A model generated the notes under the pieces. The model did no database searches and was not told the origin of the DNA. It worked only from the letters and a program-made list of their open reading frames with translations. Shown here piece after piece: positions 1 through 9,344 of a stretch of 33,488 nucleotides of DNA. Source of the DNA: Bacteroidia bacterium (lineage in GTDB: Bacteria; Bacteroidota; Bacteroidia; B-17B0; Aurantibacillaceae). The position numbers and the translations under genes were made by a program. Position 1 is the first letter of the stretch, and each line of letters opens with the position of its first letter. The stretch covers positions 1 through 33,488 of the forward strand of contig JAEUTQ010000042.1 in assembly GCA_016787445.1 (NCBI GenBank). Direction: 5' to 3'.

Positions 1-671
1 GTGTTACCTTCAAAGTTCTCCTTTTGACCTTGGAAAGTTAAACCATCGCCTTTATACGACATTTTTGGCCCAACGTTTTTCAATGAAATACCAAAGTGGA
101 TATGGTCCATTTTTCCTGTGTGGTATTGAATACCGGCATCAATTGCTACACCTCTTGCTGCAACGCTCGCGATTTGCTCAGAAATAACTTTGATGTTAAC
201 TCCACCATAGATATTATCAGAGAAACCTTTAGCATACGACAAACTGATGTTATAAAAAGTTGGATTGAAAGTACCTAAACCGCCTTCCGGTTGATCTTCA
301 GTAGTAATATCAATTTTTCCAGCGTTAATTGCAACAACACCAAAACCAATAGCACCCGTTTCACCAACGTGCTGAGTTAAACCGAATGAATTCATATAAA
401 TACCTGAACCAACTAACCAATTAGTTCTTGAAAAATTCACTTCGGTTTTCTTTGTAAAAGCAGTACCTGCAATGTTTAAAAACTGTGCTTCGATACCACG
501 TGCGCGCGACTGACCTGCACCGGCCCATCCTGTACTACGTGCATAAGGATTCATCAGCAATTGTGATGCTCCTGCTTGCCCGGCACGTTCAGGATTTCCT
601 GCAAAAACAGAACCGGTGAACAAAGTAGACAATGCTAAAAGCGTTGCTTTGTATTTTATATTTGTTATCAT
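1..671 (-). CDS. PorV/PorQ-family outer membrane protein (3' end cut by window edge)
   Basis: The reading frame opens at ATG 671-669 and stays open to base 1, giving about 223 residues with the C-terminus missing. It begins with a signal peptide (KYKATLLALSTLFTGSVFAG), followed by the family-typical start NPERAGQAGASQLLMNPYAR and blocks such as FTKKTEVNFSRTNWL and GAIGFGVVAINAGKI. These match the PorV/PorQ family of FadL-like 14-strand barrels, whose founding member is the T9SS shuttle protein PorV. It lies 20 bases after the stop of the 1460-residue T9SS-type protein and is probably the last gene of that operon. The family is known to bind C-terminal domains of T9SS cargo; that this member handles the upstream protein is my inference. 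It may be a paralogue rather than the main PorV. Confidence 0.85.
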   Translation of the reverse strand, partial: MITNIKYKATLLALSTLFTGSVFAGNPERAGQAGASQLLMNPYARSTGWAGAGQSRARGIEAQFLNIAGTAFTKKTEVNFSRTNWLVGSGIYMNSFGLTQHVGETGAIGFGVVAINAGKIDITTEDQPEGGLGTFNPTFYNISLSYAKGFSDNIYGGVNIKVISEQIASVAARGVAIDAGIQYHTGKMDHIHFGISLKNVGPKMSYKGDGLTFQGQKENFEGN

Positions 672-691
672 ACTCTTAAGTATTTATCGCA

Positions 692-3600
692 TTAATAGTT
701 TTGTAAATCCATTGGTCGCATTACGCCAAACCATTTTAATATCTTCTCACCTTTATCGCCAGCATCAATATGAATAATGTATAAGCCGCTAGCAACCGGA
801 ACACCATATTGATTTTTCAAATCCCAATCTAAATATGGAGTGCGTTTAGATTGTTTGATGTCATTTGTGTTAGTAAACTCATCTTCCTGACCTGATAAAT
901 CACGTTTAAATGTGCGGACTAAAGTTCCGTTCATTGTAAAGATTTTCACAGTACAAAGATTTGGAAGGTTAGTTATACGAACACGACTATCAATACGATT
1001 ACTTTCATACTTCGAATATCCGTAATAAGGATTAGGAACTACTCTAACGTAATCCAATGCATTTTTAGCAGTTTGCGCATCATTAATCATGGTATAAATA
1101 TCTGCAGTTGAGAATTCATACATTGGCATGTTGTTGTTTAAACGTGCTGTTGATGTATCAGAAGGTAAGTTGGCATAACCAATAATTGGTAAATAATTAG
1201 TTGAGTTTGCTACATAGTTTGTTGATGTAACAGGTATTCTATTTGACCAAAGAGTTGCTAAACCATAACGGTATGCCTTTTTAACACGTAAACGAACTTT
1301 AACTTCGCAAGGCATGTTAGAAGGGTCTTTAAATGAATATTCACTACTTCTTAAACGTGGAACACTTACCCACATAGCATCACGCATAACGTTACGAATT
1401 GGCCATTGGTAACCTGCCACCTGCGTTCCGCTATTTGTAGGAATAGAGAATGTTACTTTTAATTGATCATAAATTTGTTTACAAGCATCGTATCGTCCTG
1501 CTCCAATTGGAGTATTAACTAAGGAAGCGATACCAGAGAAACTACTGTTCATTGTAGGACCATAATTAGCAGTCTTATTATTACCGAACACATATATGAA
1601 GTGTCTACCACCCCAAGCGTTTTGGTAAACAGAACCATTCGTTGAAGCTGTTGGATTCCAAATCATGTCATTACCATTATCAGTGTAGTTGTAACTATCT
1701 TCACCAAACGCCATATTTAAACGCTCGCCTGTTTCAATATTTATTGCGTAACCAGGGAACCAACCCATACCCTTATCAGAGATATAGTTTGGAGCATTTG
1801 GATCTGTACTTGCACCACTGCCAACAGCTGCATAATTACCGTTTTTATCAACCGAGGCATGATCGCGTAATGCAAAGTGACGGGTAACATTTTCTGACAA
1901 GGTTGAATCTGGTTGCATTTCTAAAACCACACAACGTGTCCATTTACTTTTATCTGGAGTAAGTACAATGTCAACACTTGAAAGGAAACGAATATCTGTA
2001 TCAGTTGGTTTGTTACCATCTGTAGCAGCAAAGAAGTTACCATTATATCCCGGACCAATAGGTACGTCAATTTGATTTGATGCATTTTTAGTTGTAGTAG
2101 ATACTAAAGAATATGGTGCCCAAGTACCGCCTAAAAGATTGTCGAAAACTTCATCTGGATCGTTACTGTAATCAATGTAACTACCTTGAACGCCTGGATC
2201 TGTTTTATTACCTGAACGAATCCAGTTGGTTGCATCTTGATCATCAGAATCAAACACACCGCTTAACCATTGTTTAGTAGGATCCGCAAATGTAATTGAT
2301 GCATCCAATAAGTCGCCTTTCTGACACAATGGAGTAACTTCAGTAGTGTTAGTTAAGGTAGATCCAACATCAGATACTTGTTGAATATTGACTGATAAAC
2401 CAATTTCGCTGAAGTAATGTTCTTCTCCAACTTTGATTGATTTTTTAGGTTGATAAACAGCACCTGTATTAACATCCGTAAGTACCCAAGTTAACGAATC
2501 ACCTCTAACTGCACCTCCGTTAAGGGCTAATCCAGTTAACGTAATATTATTAGCATAAGTATAACCCAAATCCTTAGCGCTTTGAGGATTGCTTGTTGAA
2601 GTTGGTGAAGTTGCCCAAGCGCTTGGCATAGGAGTATTTGTTGCGTTATATGGTGTAGAAGGCATTTTTAAGAACTTAACCGTAAATGTTGAGTTCGGTA
2701 TATTCAATGGGTCAACAACTTTTACTTTAATTGGACCACGACCATTTTGGTAAACCGGATTTTTTGCAAAACCTGTAGATAAAATTTCATTTACAGTTTC
2801 ATCTGTTAAATCTATAATATTACCACCGTTACCTTGTCCTTCGATACGTTTGATTTTAGGTCCGTAACCGTAGTTCGACTGGATGATTGTTCCGTCAAAC
2901 TCAACACTTGCTAAGTGAGGTATACCGGCTGCTTTTTTCACTTTACGTCCTTCTAAATAAGGACGCTTTTGACCGTAGAAACTATTGCATGGATCTGCAA
3001 CCGGGTCGCCATCTTGCTTATAGGTTGCGTAATTGTTATACGCATAAGCAAATGCCATAAAGTAGTATGTTTTATTGTTAACGAGCTTCTTACTCGCACC
3101 TGTTGCAAATGCATCTTCCGTAACTTTGAATGTAGTACTAATGCCTTCATCAGCACCCTCAACTTTTACACTTGGTACATCAGCTCCAACTGTACCGTCA
3201 AAATTGTAATTAATCAAACGGGAAACACCATTTTTAACATCACATTGGAAAACTAATTTTGCTTTAGTTGGATCATCAACGTCGGTTTGAGAAACTGTTC
3301 CATCCTTCACTTGATAAACTTTATAACCTTCAAAACGGTAAGTTTGATCTGGATTCGATAAACAGCTCGCTGTTTGACCAGGTACTGCTAAAATTGTAAC
3401 ATCTTTCTCGGCATAAGAGTTCAAATAATTGTTACTATTAGCCTTGTTACTCAAATAAATCATTAACTCATTATTGCTTTCTTGGATAGTCATATCCGGC
3501 GCTTCAGGTCCATCAAGGATTTTGAAACAATTATCAAATAATGATTGTGCCTTTTTATCAGCGTTCTTTAAAAGCTCTACAGCAAAACGGTTATTGTTTT

Positions 3601-5074
3601 TAATTGGTGAACGAGCCCATGGCAAACCGAAAGTCACATTATTAACCGCACCGGGAAGCAATGAGAAAGGACCTGCTGATTGTAAGAAACGACGATCACC
3701 AGGTAAGTTACCGGCACTTGTTTCTGTCCAACCGGCATCAGTAGGATACAATTCTCCGGGGTATACATAATCAACTGGAGTAGAACCACCATAAGCATTA
3801 CCACCTTGAGTAAATGGTGAACCATCTTTCCAGAAACCGGTCATATAGTTATAAAAGTGTGATGCTAAAGCCGGGTTGGTAGTTTGAACAGGGAATGATC
3901 CAATATTGTTGTTATAATATAAGAACTTAGCCATTCCAATTGTTTCGCCTAATTCATCAATTGTACCATCATAATCATTATCCTTTCCATCATTAACATC
4001 AGCAAGAGGGCCCTTAAAGAAGTCGCAACCTAAAGCTGCAGGAAACTCACCGTAACCTAAAGCACCTGCATAATCTTCGTCATTACCGTCACTATTGTAA
4101 ATAAAACCTAATCCCATATCAATATCACAGCCTACATAATCATCAACGTAGTTACCTAAATCGGCATCAGTCCATACAGAGAAATAAGTTTGGTTTAAAG
4201 AGAATGTAGAACGGTTCACAACTTCATAGTTATAGAAAGTCATGTTATTGATGTCATCGTTCGTTTTAAATCCGAAAGCCTGAGCACGAACTTCTAAACC
4301 AATTGATTGACCACCTGTTTCAGTGTGAACATCACCTTTATCGTTAAATACCCACCATAAAGTTGCGTCACCAAATAATTTAGCCTTACAAACACCTAAG
4401 TTATCCTTCTCAGCCAAATTGTAAATGTCGTAATAAGGATAATCACCAGCATCCGGATCGTAATAACCAACTGTACCGCCAACATCCACAAAAGGAGCTA
4501 AGAATGGGCGATCATTTTTGATACCATTACCAGGCCAATTTTTAATCGCGTCAGTCATCACACCATTAAAAACGAAGTTCTCAACTTCACTACGCGTCAT
4601 TACAAAAATCTTATCGTAATCATTACAAACAACTTCATCTGTTGAAGCCGTACTTGGATCCAAAGGTCCTGGCCAAAAATCGTAACCTGTTTGACGATAT
4701 GTCATAGCAGCAATTTTTAACTGACCACCTCCATCTAATCCACCAATCCAAATAGAACCAGCGAAGTTGGAAGAAGCTCCTTGAGACTTATCCTTTGTTG
4801 CGGGTATAATATAATAGGCATTACCCGTTCCGAATAAATCCCACCACATATCACCGCCCGTATAAATAATTGTACGTACGTTGTTAATCCATAGTTCCTG
4901 GCTAGATTTAGCACCTTTACAAGCTGCCATAACCTTTGAAGAGGAAGAAACCTTCTCGGTTTCAGGATTTGGATTTACCTCAGCCCCTTGCTTCTCGCGA
5001 GAGGTTGCAGTGATAAAACTTAAAACTGCAATTGCTGTAAGTAATTTGCGCGTCATGTTAACTGTTTGTTTCAT
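692..5074 (-). CDS. Large secreted protein with T9SS type A-like C-terminal domain
   Basis: The protein has 1460 residues. A hydrophobic segment near residues 10-23 (LLTAIAVLSFITAT) fits a signal peptide; M7 (5056) is an alternative start. The block at about 60-130 (INNVRTIIYTGGDMWWDL, then FAGSIWIGGLDGGGQLKIAA) recurs, as I recall, in large Bacteroidota secreted proteins of unknown function. Around residues 358-372 an Asp-rich stretch (DVNDGKDNDYDGTIDE) looks like a thrombospondin-3/EF-hand-like calcium site. A fibronectin-III-like segment lies near 620-730 (FEGYKVYQ ... NKTYYFMAFAYAY). The last ~95 residues resemble a type A sorting/FlgD-like Ig domain (VRVVPNPYYG, VKIFTMNGTLVRTF, GVPVASGLYIIHID), but the chain runs on to FGVMRPMDLQNY instead of ending at the usual basic motif. 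It sits 11 bases after the TonB receptor. Function unknown; probably surface-exposed or barrel-associated. Confidence 0.8.
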   Translation of the reverse strand: MKQTVNMTRKLLTAIAVLSFITATSREKQGAEVNPNPETEKVSSSSKVMAACKGAKSSQELWINNVRTIIYTGGDMWWDLFGTGNAYYIIPATKDKSQGASSNFAGSIWIGGLDGGGQLKIAAMTYRQTGYDFWPGPLDPSTASTDEVVCNDYDKIFVMTRSEVENFVFNGVMTDAIKNWPGNGIKNDRPFLAPFVDVGGTVGYYDPDAGDYPYYDIYNLAEKDNLGVCKAKLFGDATLWWVFNDKGDVHTETGGQSIGLEVRAQAFGFKTNDDINNMTFYNYEVVNRSTFSLNQTYFSVWTDADLGNYVDDYVGCDIDMGLGFIYNSDGNDEDYAGALGYGEFPAALGCDFFKGPLADVNDGKDNDYDGTIDELGETIGMAKFLYYNNNIGSFPVQTTNPALASHFYNYMTGFWKDGSPFTQGGNAYGGSTPVDYVYPGELYPTDAGWTETSAGNLPGDRRFLQSAGPFSLLPGAVNNVTFGLPWARSPIKNNNRFAVELLKNADKKAQSLFDNCFKILDGPEAPDMTIQESNNELMIYLSNKANSNNYLNSYAEKDVTILAVPGQTASCLSNPDQTYRFEGYKVYQVKDGTVSQTDVDDPTKAKLVFQCDVKNGVSRLINYNFDGTVGADVPSVKVEGADEGISTTFKVTEDAFATGASKKLVNNKTYYFMAFAYAYNNYATYKQDGDPVADPCNSFYGQKRPYLEGRKVKKAAGIPHLASVEFDGTIIQSNYGYGPKIKRIEGQGNGGNIIDLTDETVNEILSTGFAKNPVYQNGRGPIKVKVVDPLNIPNSTFTVKFLKMPSTPYNATNTPMPSAWATSPTSTSNPQSAKDLGYTYANNITLTGLALNGGAVRGDSLTWVLTDVNTGAVYQPKKSIKVGEEHYFSEIGLSVNIQQVSDVGSTLTNTTEVTPLCQKGDLLDASITFADPTKQWLSGVFDSDDQDATNWIRSGNKTDPGVQGSYIDYSNDPDEVFDNLLGGTWAPYSLVSTTTKNASNQIDVPIGPGYNGNFFAATDGNKPTDTDIRFLSSVDIVLTPDKSKWTRCVVLEMQPDSTLSENVTRHFALRDHASVDKNGNYAAVGSGASTDPNAPNYISDKGMGWFPGYAINIETGERLNMAFGEDSYNYTDNGNDMIWNPTASTNGSVYQNAWGGRHFIYVFGNNKTANYGPTMNSSFSGIASLVNTPIGAGRYDACKQIYDQLKVTFSIPTNSGTQVAGYQWPIRNVMRDAMWVSVPRLRSSEYSFKDPSNMPCEVKVRLRVKKAYRYGLATLWSNRIPVTSTNYVANSTNYLPIIGYANLPSDTSTARLNNNMPMYEFSTADIYTMINDAQTAKNALDYVRVVPNPYYGYSKYESNRIDSRVRITNLPNLCTVKIFTMNGTLVRTFKRDLSGQEDEFTNTNDIKQSKRTPYLDWDLKNQYGVPVASGLYIIHIDAGDKGEKILKWFGVMRPMDLQNY

Positions 5075-5085
5075 ATTTAATTTTT

Positions 5086-8000
5086 TTAAAAGTCTAACTG
5101 TAAACCAATACGGATAACACGTGGTCTGTTAAAATTACCCGGATTTTGCATATTGATTGTATATTGATCAACAAATCCTTGAGGACTGTTCAAGCTTTGA
5201 ATTGTACTTTGGGCTAATGGTGAAGCTAAATAACCATCATCTTCAGGGTCACCTGTGAAATTATATACCCCTAGAACATTACGGTTATTAAACAAGTTTA
5301 ATACTTGTACATAAATGTTTAGGTTGGCATGTTTCTTTTCGTCAGAATCTTTCTTACCCCAAGTTAACTTAACGTTTTTATCAACACGTAAATTAGCACG
5401 GAAAGTCCAAGGTTTACTGTTTCCGTTTACAGAACCAACAATATTAGAACGTTGATTACTTCCTCGTGCAACAGCTAAATCCCATCTTGTATAAGGTGTA
5501 CCTGATCCAATTAAAAACTGCAAGTTAAATCCAACATCTTCGAGTAATTGAATAGGGTTTCCAGACTTACGTTTAATTTGTGGGCCTTTGTAATCTTTAT
5601 CAGTTCCAAAACGATAGTCATAATTCAAAACAAATGAATGACGTTGATCATAATCCAATGGCTGAATTACACGTAAGTTTGGTTGACCGGAAGCCGCTAA
5701 GTTAGCGCCTGAGTTTGCATTCGAGCCAGAACCTTCAGCAAATTGTAATGTATAGTTCGCATTGATTCGAGTCCCACCTGTTCTGCGTAAATCGAATTCA
5801 ATTTGGAATCCTTTTGAGGTACCGAAATCTTGGTTAACATAAGTCAAATAGGTTCTTGGGAAGGCTGAAACAATTTGTTTTTGAGTTAACATATCACGCA
5901 TTTCACGATAGAAAGCTGAAATTTTTAAAGCAGCATTTTTACGTTCGTTCAATACCTGATTAAATCCTAATTCATAATCAATTGTTCTTTCAGGGCGTAA
6001 ACCTGGATTTGCCAAGAATGGTGAGCTACTTTCAGCTTGTAAAAAGTAATAATCTTTTGGATCGAAACGATTACCACCAGGACGCTTGGTTAATACGTCA
6101 TAATGCGCGAAAAAGTTTGCAACGTCAGAAATTGGGAAAGAGAAAGCTACACGAGGCATGAAGTTTAATTGGGCCTTATAATTCTGAAAAGCATCAACAC
6201 TAAAAGGAATATTGGTGTTGTAAGCCTTTAATGCATCATCCGTTAAATATGGATTCACTTTACCTGACTGACCAGCTAAAATTGTTGGGTCAGATACCTC
6301 ATTTCCCTTGGCATCGAACCATTGATCACCATTTCGGTAACCAACTAGCGAACCACCTTTATAATCACTTGTATAAACTACATAATCATCTCCCATATTT
6401 GTTGGATGATTAAACTCCGAAGACGTTTGTCCTACAGTTTTTGCAGTATAAGCCAAGTACTGATCCTTTAACATCTTTTGATTAGCATCATAACGGTCTA
6501 CACGTAAACCAACGTTAAACTTTATGTCCTTAAAATCAAATTTATCTTGAATATAACCTGCCATATAGATAGGCCGGAATGAACCAACAGGTAATGTTTT
6601 ATATCCTTTTTCGTTTGTCTTATTGAGAAATACATTTAAATCCGTAGCGCTGTTATAACGATCTCCCTTATAGTCATAACCGAAATAATCAACAATAGCA
6701 TTACCACTACTTTGACTTAGAAGATCCTCTGCGCTAAACATACTAATATCAAACATTGATGGATCATATTCATCAATATTGATAAAACCAGTATGATTTT
6801 GTGGCAATCCTAACTTTTCTAATAAATTTCTAGAAAACTCTGATTGTTTAGACTCATCATATAAGTTATCATAATAATATGCTGGGTATGTACCTGAAAG
6901 TTCAGAAACGTAAATAGGATTACTCTCATCTAACTGCTCTGTATGAAAGTTGGCAAGCAAACGCATTCTTGTCCAAAGTGCTTGTGCATTTACACTATAT
7001 CCTTTAGATTCTCTCTGATCGTATTCAATTCCTAACGTTAAAGCATGATTCTTAACATCAGCGTTGAAACTTGAAGCTACACGAAACTGAGATGTACTAC
7101 TTATTTGGTATAAAGGGTACTGTGTTCCTGTTGCGTTCCAAAGACTATAAATTGCTTGCGGAGAATCACCATTACGCAAACCGTTCAAACCTGCGATATT
7201 CTCAAAAGAGGTTAAAAAAGGATGGCCTGCACCATAATAATCAAATAGATACTGAGTATATCTAGCCATATTATAATTCATGTCAGATGCTTCAAAATCA
7301 ATTCGTGTAATTCTATCATCACGATATTCCCATGCCTTAATGGTATCCCCGCCAATTACGAATTTCGGATTGAAATCATAATTATATATGTTCTCTTTTC
7401 CTGAAGTTGTTATATTAAACTTACCGATATAACCATAATTGAACAAATTATCCTTATGTGTATCATCTTGTGTTTTTGAACTGTTTTTATCATAGCTCGC
7501 TAAGAAACTAAAGAAAGCGTTCTTAACTACGGATTGATCCTTCTCTTTCTCACTTGAGTTCTGATTAGAATTACCGAATTTCTGAGTTACGCGAATATAA
7601 GTTCTCCATTTATTCTCAATAGTTTGAGAATTGTTTTCAGCATTATATAACGAAAATGCATATCTAAAATCATGACGATTTGTATAGTCAAATGCACCAC
7701 CTACTGTAACATTAGTGTTCTTTGCTGCCTTAATATCAATTTTACCATTTAAAGCTGCATTTCTTGATGCTACATTTTGGCGTGCTTTTACTGTTTCGAA
7801 ATCATCCATTGTTACGTACTCCAAGGCACGATTAAACCCGATTCCTGATTTAGATGGCACTAAAGGCTGTTCCTGTATAGACTTTAATTTTTCATCCTTT
7901 AACTTGTAACGCTTTAAGTAAGATGGGTCAGGATCCTTTTCATATGTACCTTGACCTGCTAAAAAGAAACCAACGATTGGCGTTTTAACACCATTTGTAT

Positions 8001-8799
8001 CTGTTTTCTGTAAAATTGGCCCACCTAAACTAAAACCTAATGAGTTATATCCATATGCGTCCGTTAACTGAGAAGATATTAATTCAACTCCTCCAAAAAA
8101 CTTTCCTTGTGGTCCACGAGTTGTAACAGAAATTACTCCGGACGTTGCATCTCCATACATAGCTGGCAATCCACCCGTAATAACGTTAATTTGATCAACA
8201 GATGTTTGAGGTAAACCGGAAAGGCCACCCACTACCTTAATACCATCTACAAAATACGTAGTTGCACCATCACGACCACCACGTACATTTAATCCTTTTC
8301 CTTCATCAGCTTGATAGATACCTGCCGTTGTTGCTGCTACCGAGTTAATGTTTTTAGTAGCCATATTCTGATAATCTTCACGGGTTACAGTTTGACCTGT
8401 TTTGGTATCCGGATCGATTAATGGAACTTGATAAGTTACAACCTCAACCTCTGCAAGGTTAACACCATCACCACTTGATAAAGCAATAGTAACCGGTACG
8501 GTTTTACCTTCACCAACTACCACACCTTTAACTTCAGATGCTTGATAACCTACATAAACACCCTTAACATCATATTTTCCTGGTGTTAACGGTTTAACTA
8601 CAGCCTCTCCGTCCATGTTGGTGGTACCTACACCAACCTGAACTCCGTTTTGGTAAACCACCACGTTTGCAAATGGAATGGCCTCATTATTGGCTTTGTC
8701 CTTCAGGGTCACTTTAATCGCACCCGAGTTATCTTGAGCCATTGCGGTTAAACCACAAAATACAAGGCCTAATGCTAAAAGGTAAATTTTTCTAAACAT
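5086..8799 (-). CDS. TonB-dependent receptor with carboxypeptidase-regulatory-like N-terminal domain
   Basis: The protein has 1237 residues. The signal peptide is residues 1-21 (cleavage after AMA). A CarboxypepD_reg-like beta-sandwich spans ~24-110 (IPFANVVVYQNG, TPGKYDVKGVYVGYQ). The plug domain spans ~130-230, with NVRGGRDGATTYFVDGIKV and the INVITGGLPAMYGDATSG block typical of TonB receptor plugs. The rest is the outer membrane barrel, ending in RIGLQLDF with the usual terminal aromatic residue. Receptors of this type import or dock large ligands with TonB energy. No SusD-like lipoprotein follows, so it is not a classic SusCD glycan pair. The downstream partners are a T9SS-type secreted protein and a PorV-like barrel, which suggests a receptor working with a secreted surface protein (inference). 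The substrate cannot be told from sequence. Confidence 0.93.
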   Translation of the reverse strand: MFRKIYLLALGLVFCGLTAMAQDNSGAIKVTLKDKANNEAIPFANVVVYQNGVQVGVGTTNMDGEAVVKPLTPGKYDVKGVYVGYQASEVKGVVVGEGKTVPVTIALSSGDGVNLAEVEVVTYQVPLIDPDTKTGQTVTREDYQNMATKNINSVAATTAGIYQADEGKGLNVRGGRDGATTYFVDGIKVVGGLSGLPQTSVDQINVITGGLPAMYGDATSGVISVTTRGPQGKFFGGVELISSQLTDAYGYNSLGFSLGGPILQKTDTNGVKTPIVGFFLAGQGTYEKDPDPSYLKRYKLKDEKLKSIQEQPLVPSKSGIGFNRALEYVTMDDFETVKARQNVASRNAALNGKIDIKAAKNTNVTVGGAFDYTNRHDFRYAFSLYNAENNSQTIENKWRTYIRVTQKFGNSNQNSSEKEKDQSVVKNAFFSFLASYDKNSSKTQDDTHKDNLFNYGYIGKFNITTSGKENIYNYDFNPKFVIGGDTIKAWEYRDDRITRIDFEASDMNYNMARYTQYLFDYYGAGHPFLTSFENIAGLNGLRNGDSPQAIYSLWNATGTQYPLYQISSTSQFRVASSFNADVKNHALTLGIEYDQRESKGYSVNAQALWTRMRLLANFHTEQLDESNPIYVSELSGTYPAYYYDNLYDESKQSEFSRNLLEKLGLPQNHTGFINIDEYDPSMFDISMFSAEDLLSQSSGNAIVDYFGYDYKGDRYNSATDLNVFLNKTNEKGYKTLPVGSFRPIYMAGYIQDKFDFKDIKFNVGLRVDRYDANQKMLKDQYLAYTAKTVGQTSSEFNHPTNMGDDYVVYTSDYKGGSLVGYRNGDQWFDAKGNEVSDPTILAGQSGKVNPYLTDDALKAYNTNIPFSVDAFQNYKAQLNFMPRVAFSFPISDVANFFAHYDVLTKRPGGNRFDPKDYYFLQAESSSPFLANPGLRPERTIDYELGFNQVLNERKNAALKISAFYREMRDMLTQKQIVSAFPRTYLTYVNQDFGTSKGFQIEFDLRRTGGTRINANYTLQFAEGSGSNANSGANLAASGQPNLRVIQPLDYDQRHSFVLNYDYRFGTDKDYKGPQIKRKSGNPIQLLEDVGFNLQFLIGSGTPYTRWDLAVARGSNQRSNIVGSVNGNSKPWTFRANLRVDKNVKLTWGKKDSDEKKHANLNIYVQVLNLFNNRNVLGVYNFTGDPEDDGYLASPLAQSTIQSLNSPQGFVDQYTINMQNPGNFNRPRVIRIGLQLDF

Positions 8800-8840
8800 A
8801 TTGTTAAATTAACTTAAATAATCCGTTTTTTAAAGAGCTA

Positions 8841-8870
8841 AAAATATAAACGCCATATAACATCTGCAAA
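8841..8870 (-). promoter_or_regulatory. Candidate promoter for the TonB receptor operon
   Basis: On the minus strand TTTG (8870-8867) is followed after 18 bases by TATATTTT (8848-8841). This fits the Bacteroidota form TTG-N(17-23)-TAnnTTTG apart from the last base. It lies about 42 bases upstream of the receptor ATG. The rest of the 248-base gap 8800-9047 is AT-rich and shows nothing else I can name. Confidence 0.5.
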
Positions 8871-9047
8871 TATTTTTATTTACAATTTCTAATGCACTGA
8901 TATTCAAACCTTATTTGTGTTACAGTTGGTTAACATACTTTAACACAATATTAGAGAGAAAATCAACGTTATAATTGCCGTTTTTAAAACTGGTAGTGAG
9001 AATTGGATAAGTGGATGAAATGAAGGATTATTTGGTTGGCTTTTGAT

Positions 9048-9344
9048 TTAAGTGGCCTTACCTCCATGGTTCTTCATCGCCTTTTTCTTGCTGCGTTTCA
9101 TGCGCTTTCTTACCTCTTTTGTTTGAATGCGTTTGTGATGTTTTTTTATCGCCTTTTTTTCAGCTTTTTCTTTTCTTCGGCGCTCCTTGGATTCCTTCTT
9201 TAACTTCTTTCGAATTTCTCTTTTATTTTCAACCATTCCTTTTTTTGGAGCCTTGTCATCACTACCCGGATTCTGAGATTTTACCAATGAAAAAAACAAT
9301 AAAAAGAAAGTAATCAGTAAATATTTAGTTTGAATTTGTTTCAT
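9048..9344 (-). CDS. Small exported polycationic protein
   Basis: The protein has 98 residues. Residues 1-24 form a signal peptide (YLLITFFLLFFSLVKSQ). The mature part of 74 residues has 33 Lys/Arg (about 45%), arranged as runs such as KKLKKESKERRRKEK and KRMKRSKKKAMK, probably alpha-helical. The ATG (9344-9342) shares its first base with the TAA stop of the deaminase gene upstream, so the two are likely translationally coupled. I do not recognise the family and no catalytic motif is visible. A role in binding nucleic acid, LPS or anionic surface polymer would fit the charge but is guesswork. Because the frame is coupled, has a clean signal peptide and uses the strand of its neighbour, I consider it a real gene. 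Confidence 0.7.
   Translation of the reverse strand: MKQIQTKYLLITFFLLFFSLVKSQNPGSDDKAPKKGMVENKREIRKKLKKESKERRRKEKAEKKAIKKHHKRIQTKEVRKRMKRSKKKAMKNHGGKAT

Noticed and set aside
2969..3256. Open frame on the plus strand inside the giant T9SS-type gene
   Set aside because: It is antisense to a well-supported coding region, has no signal, motif or start context, and its composition reads as the complement of the real gene. Similar antisense frames at 3474-3770, 4881-5117 and 7071-7265 were dropped for the same reason.
5086..8799. SusC/SusD polysaccharide utilisation locus
   Set aside because: The receptor is of general TonB type and no SusD-like lipoprotein, glycoside hydrolase or sulfatase is present nearby.
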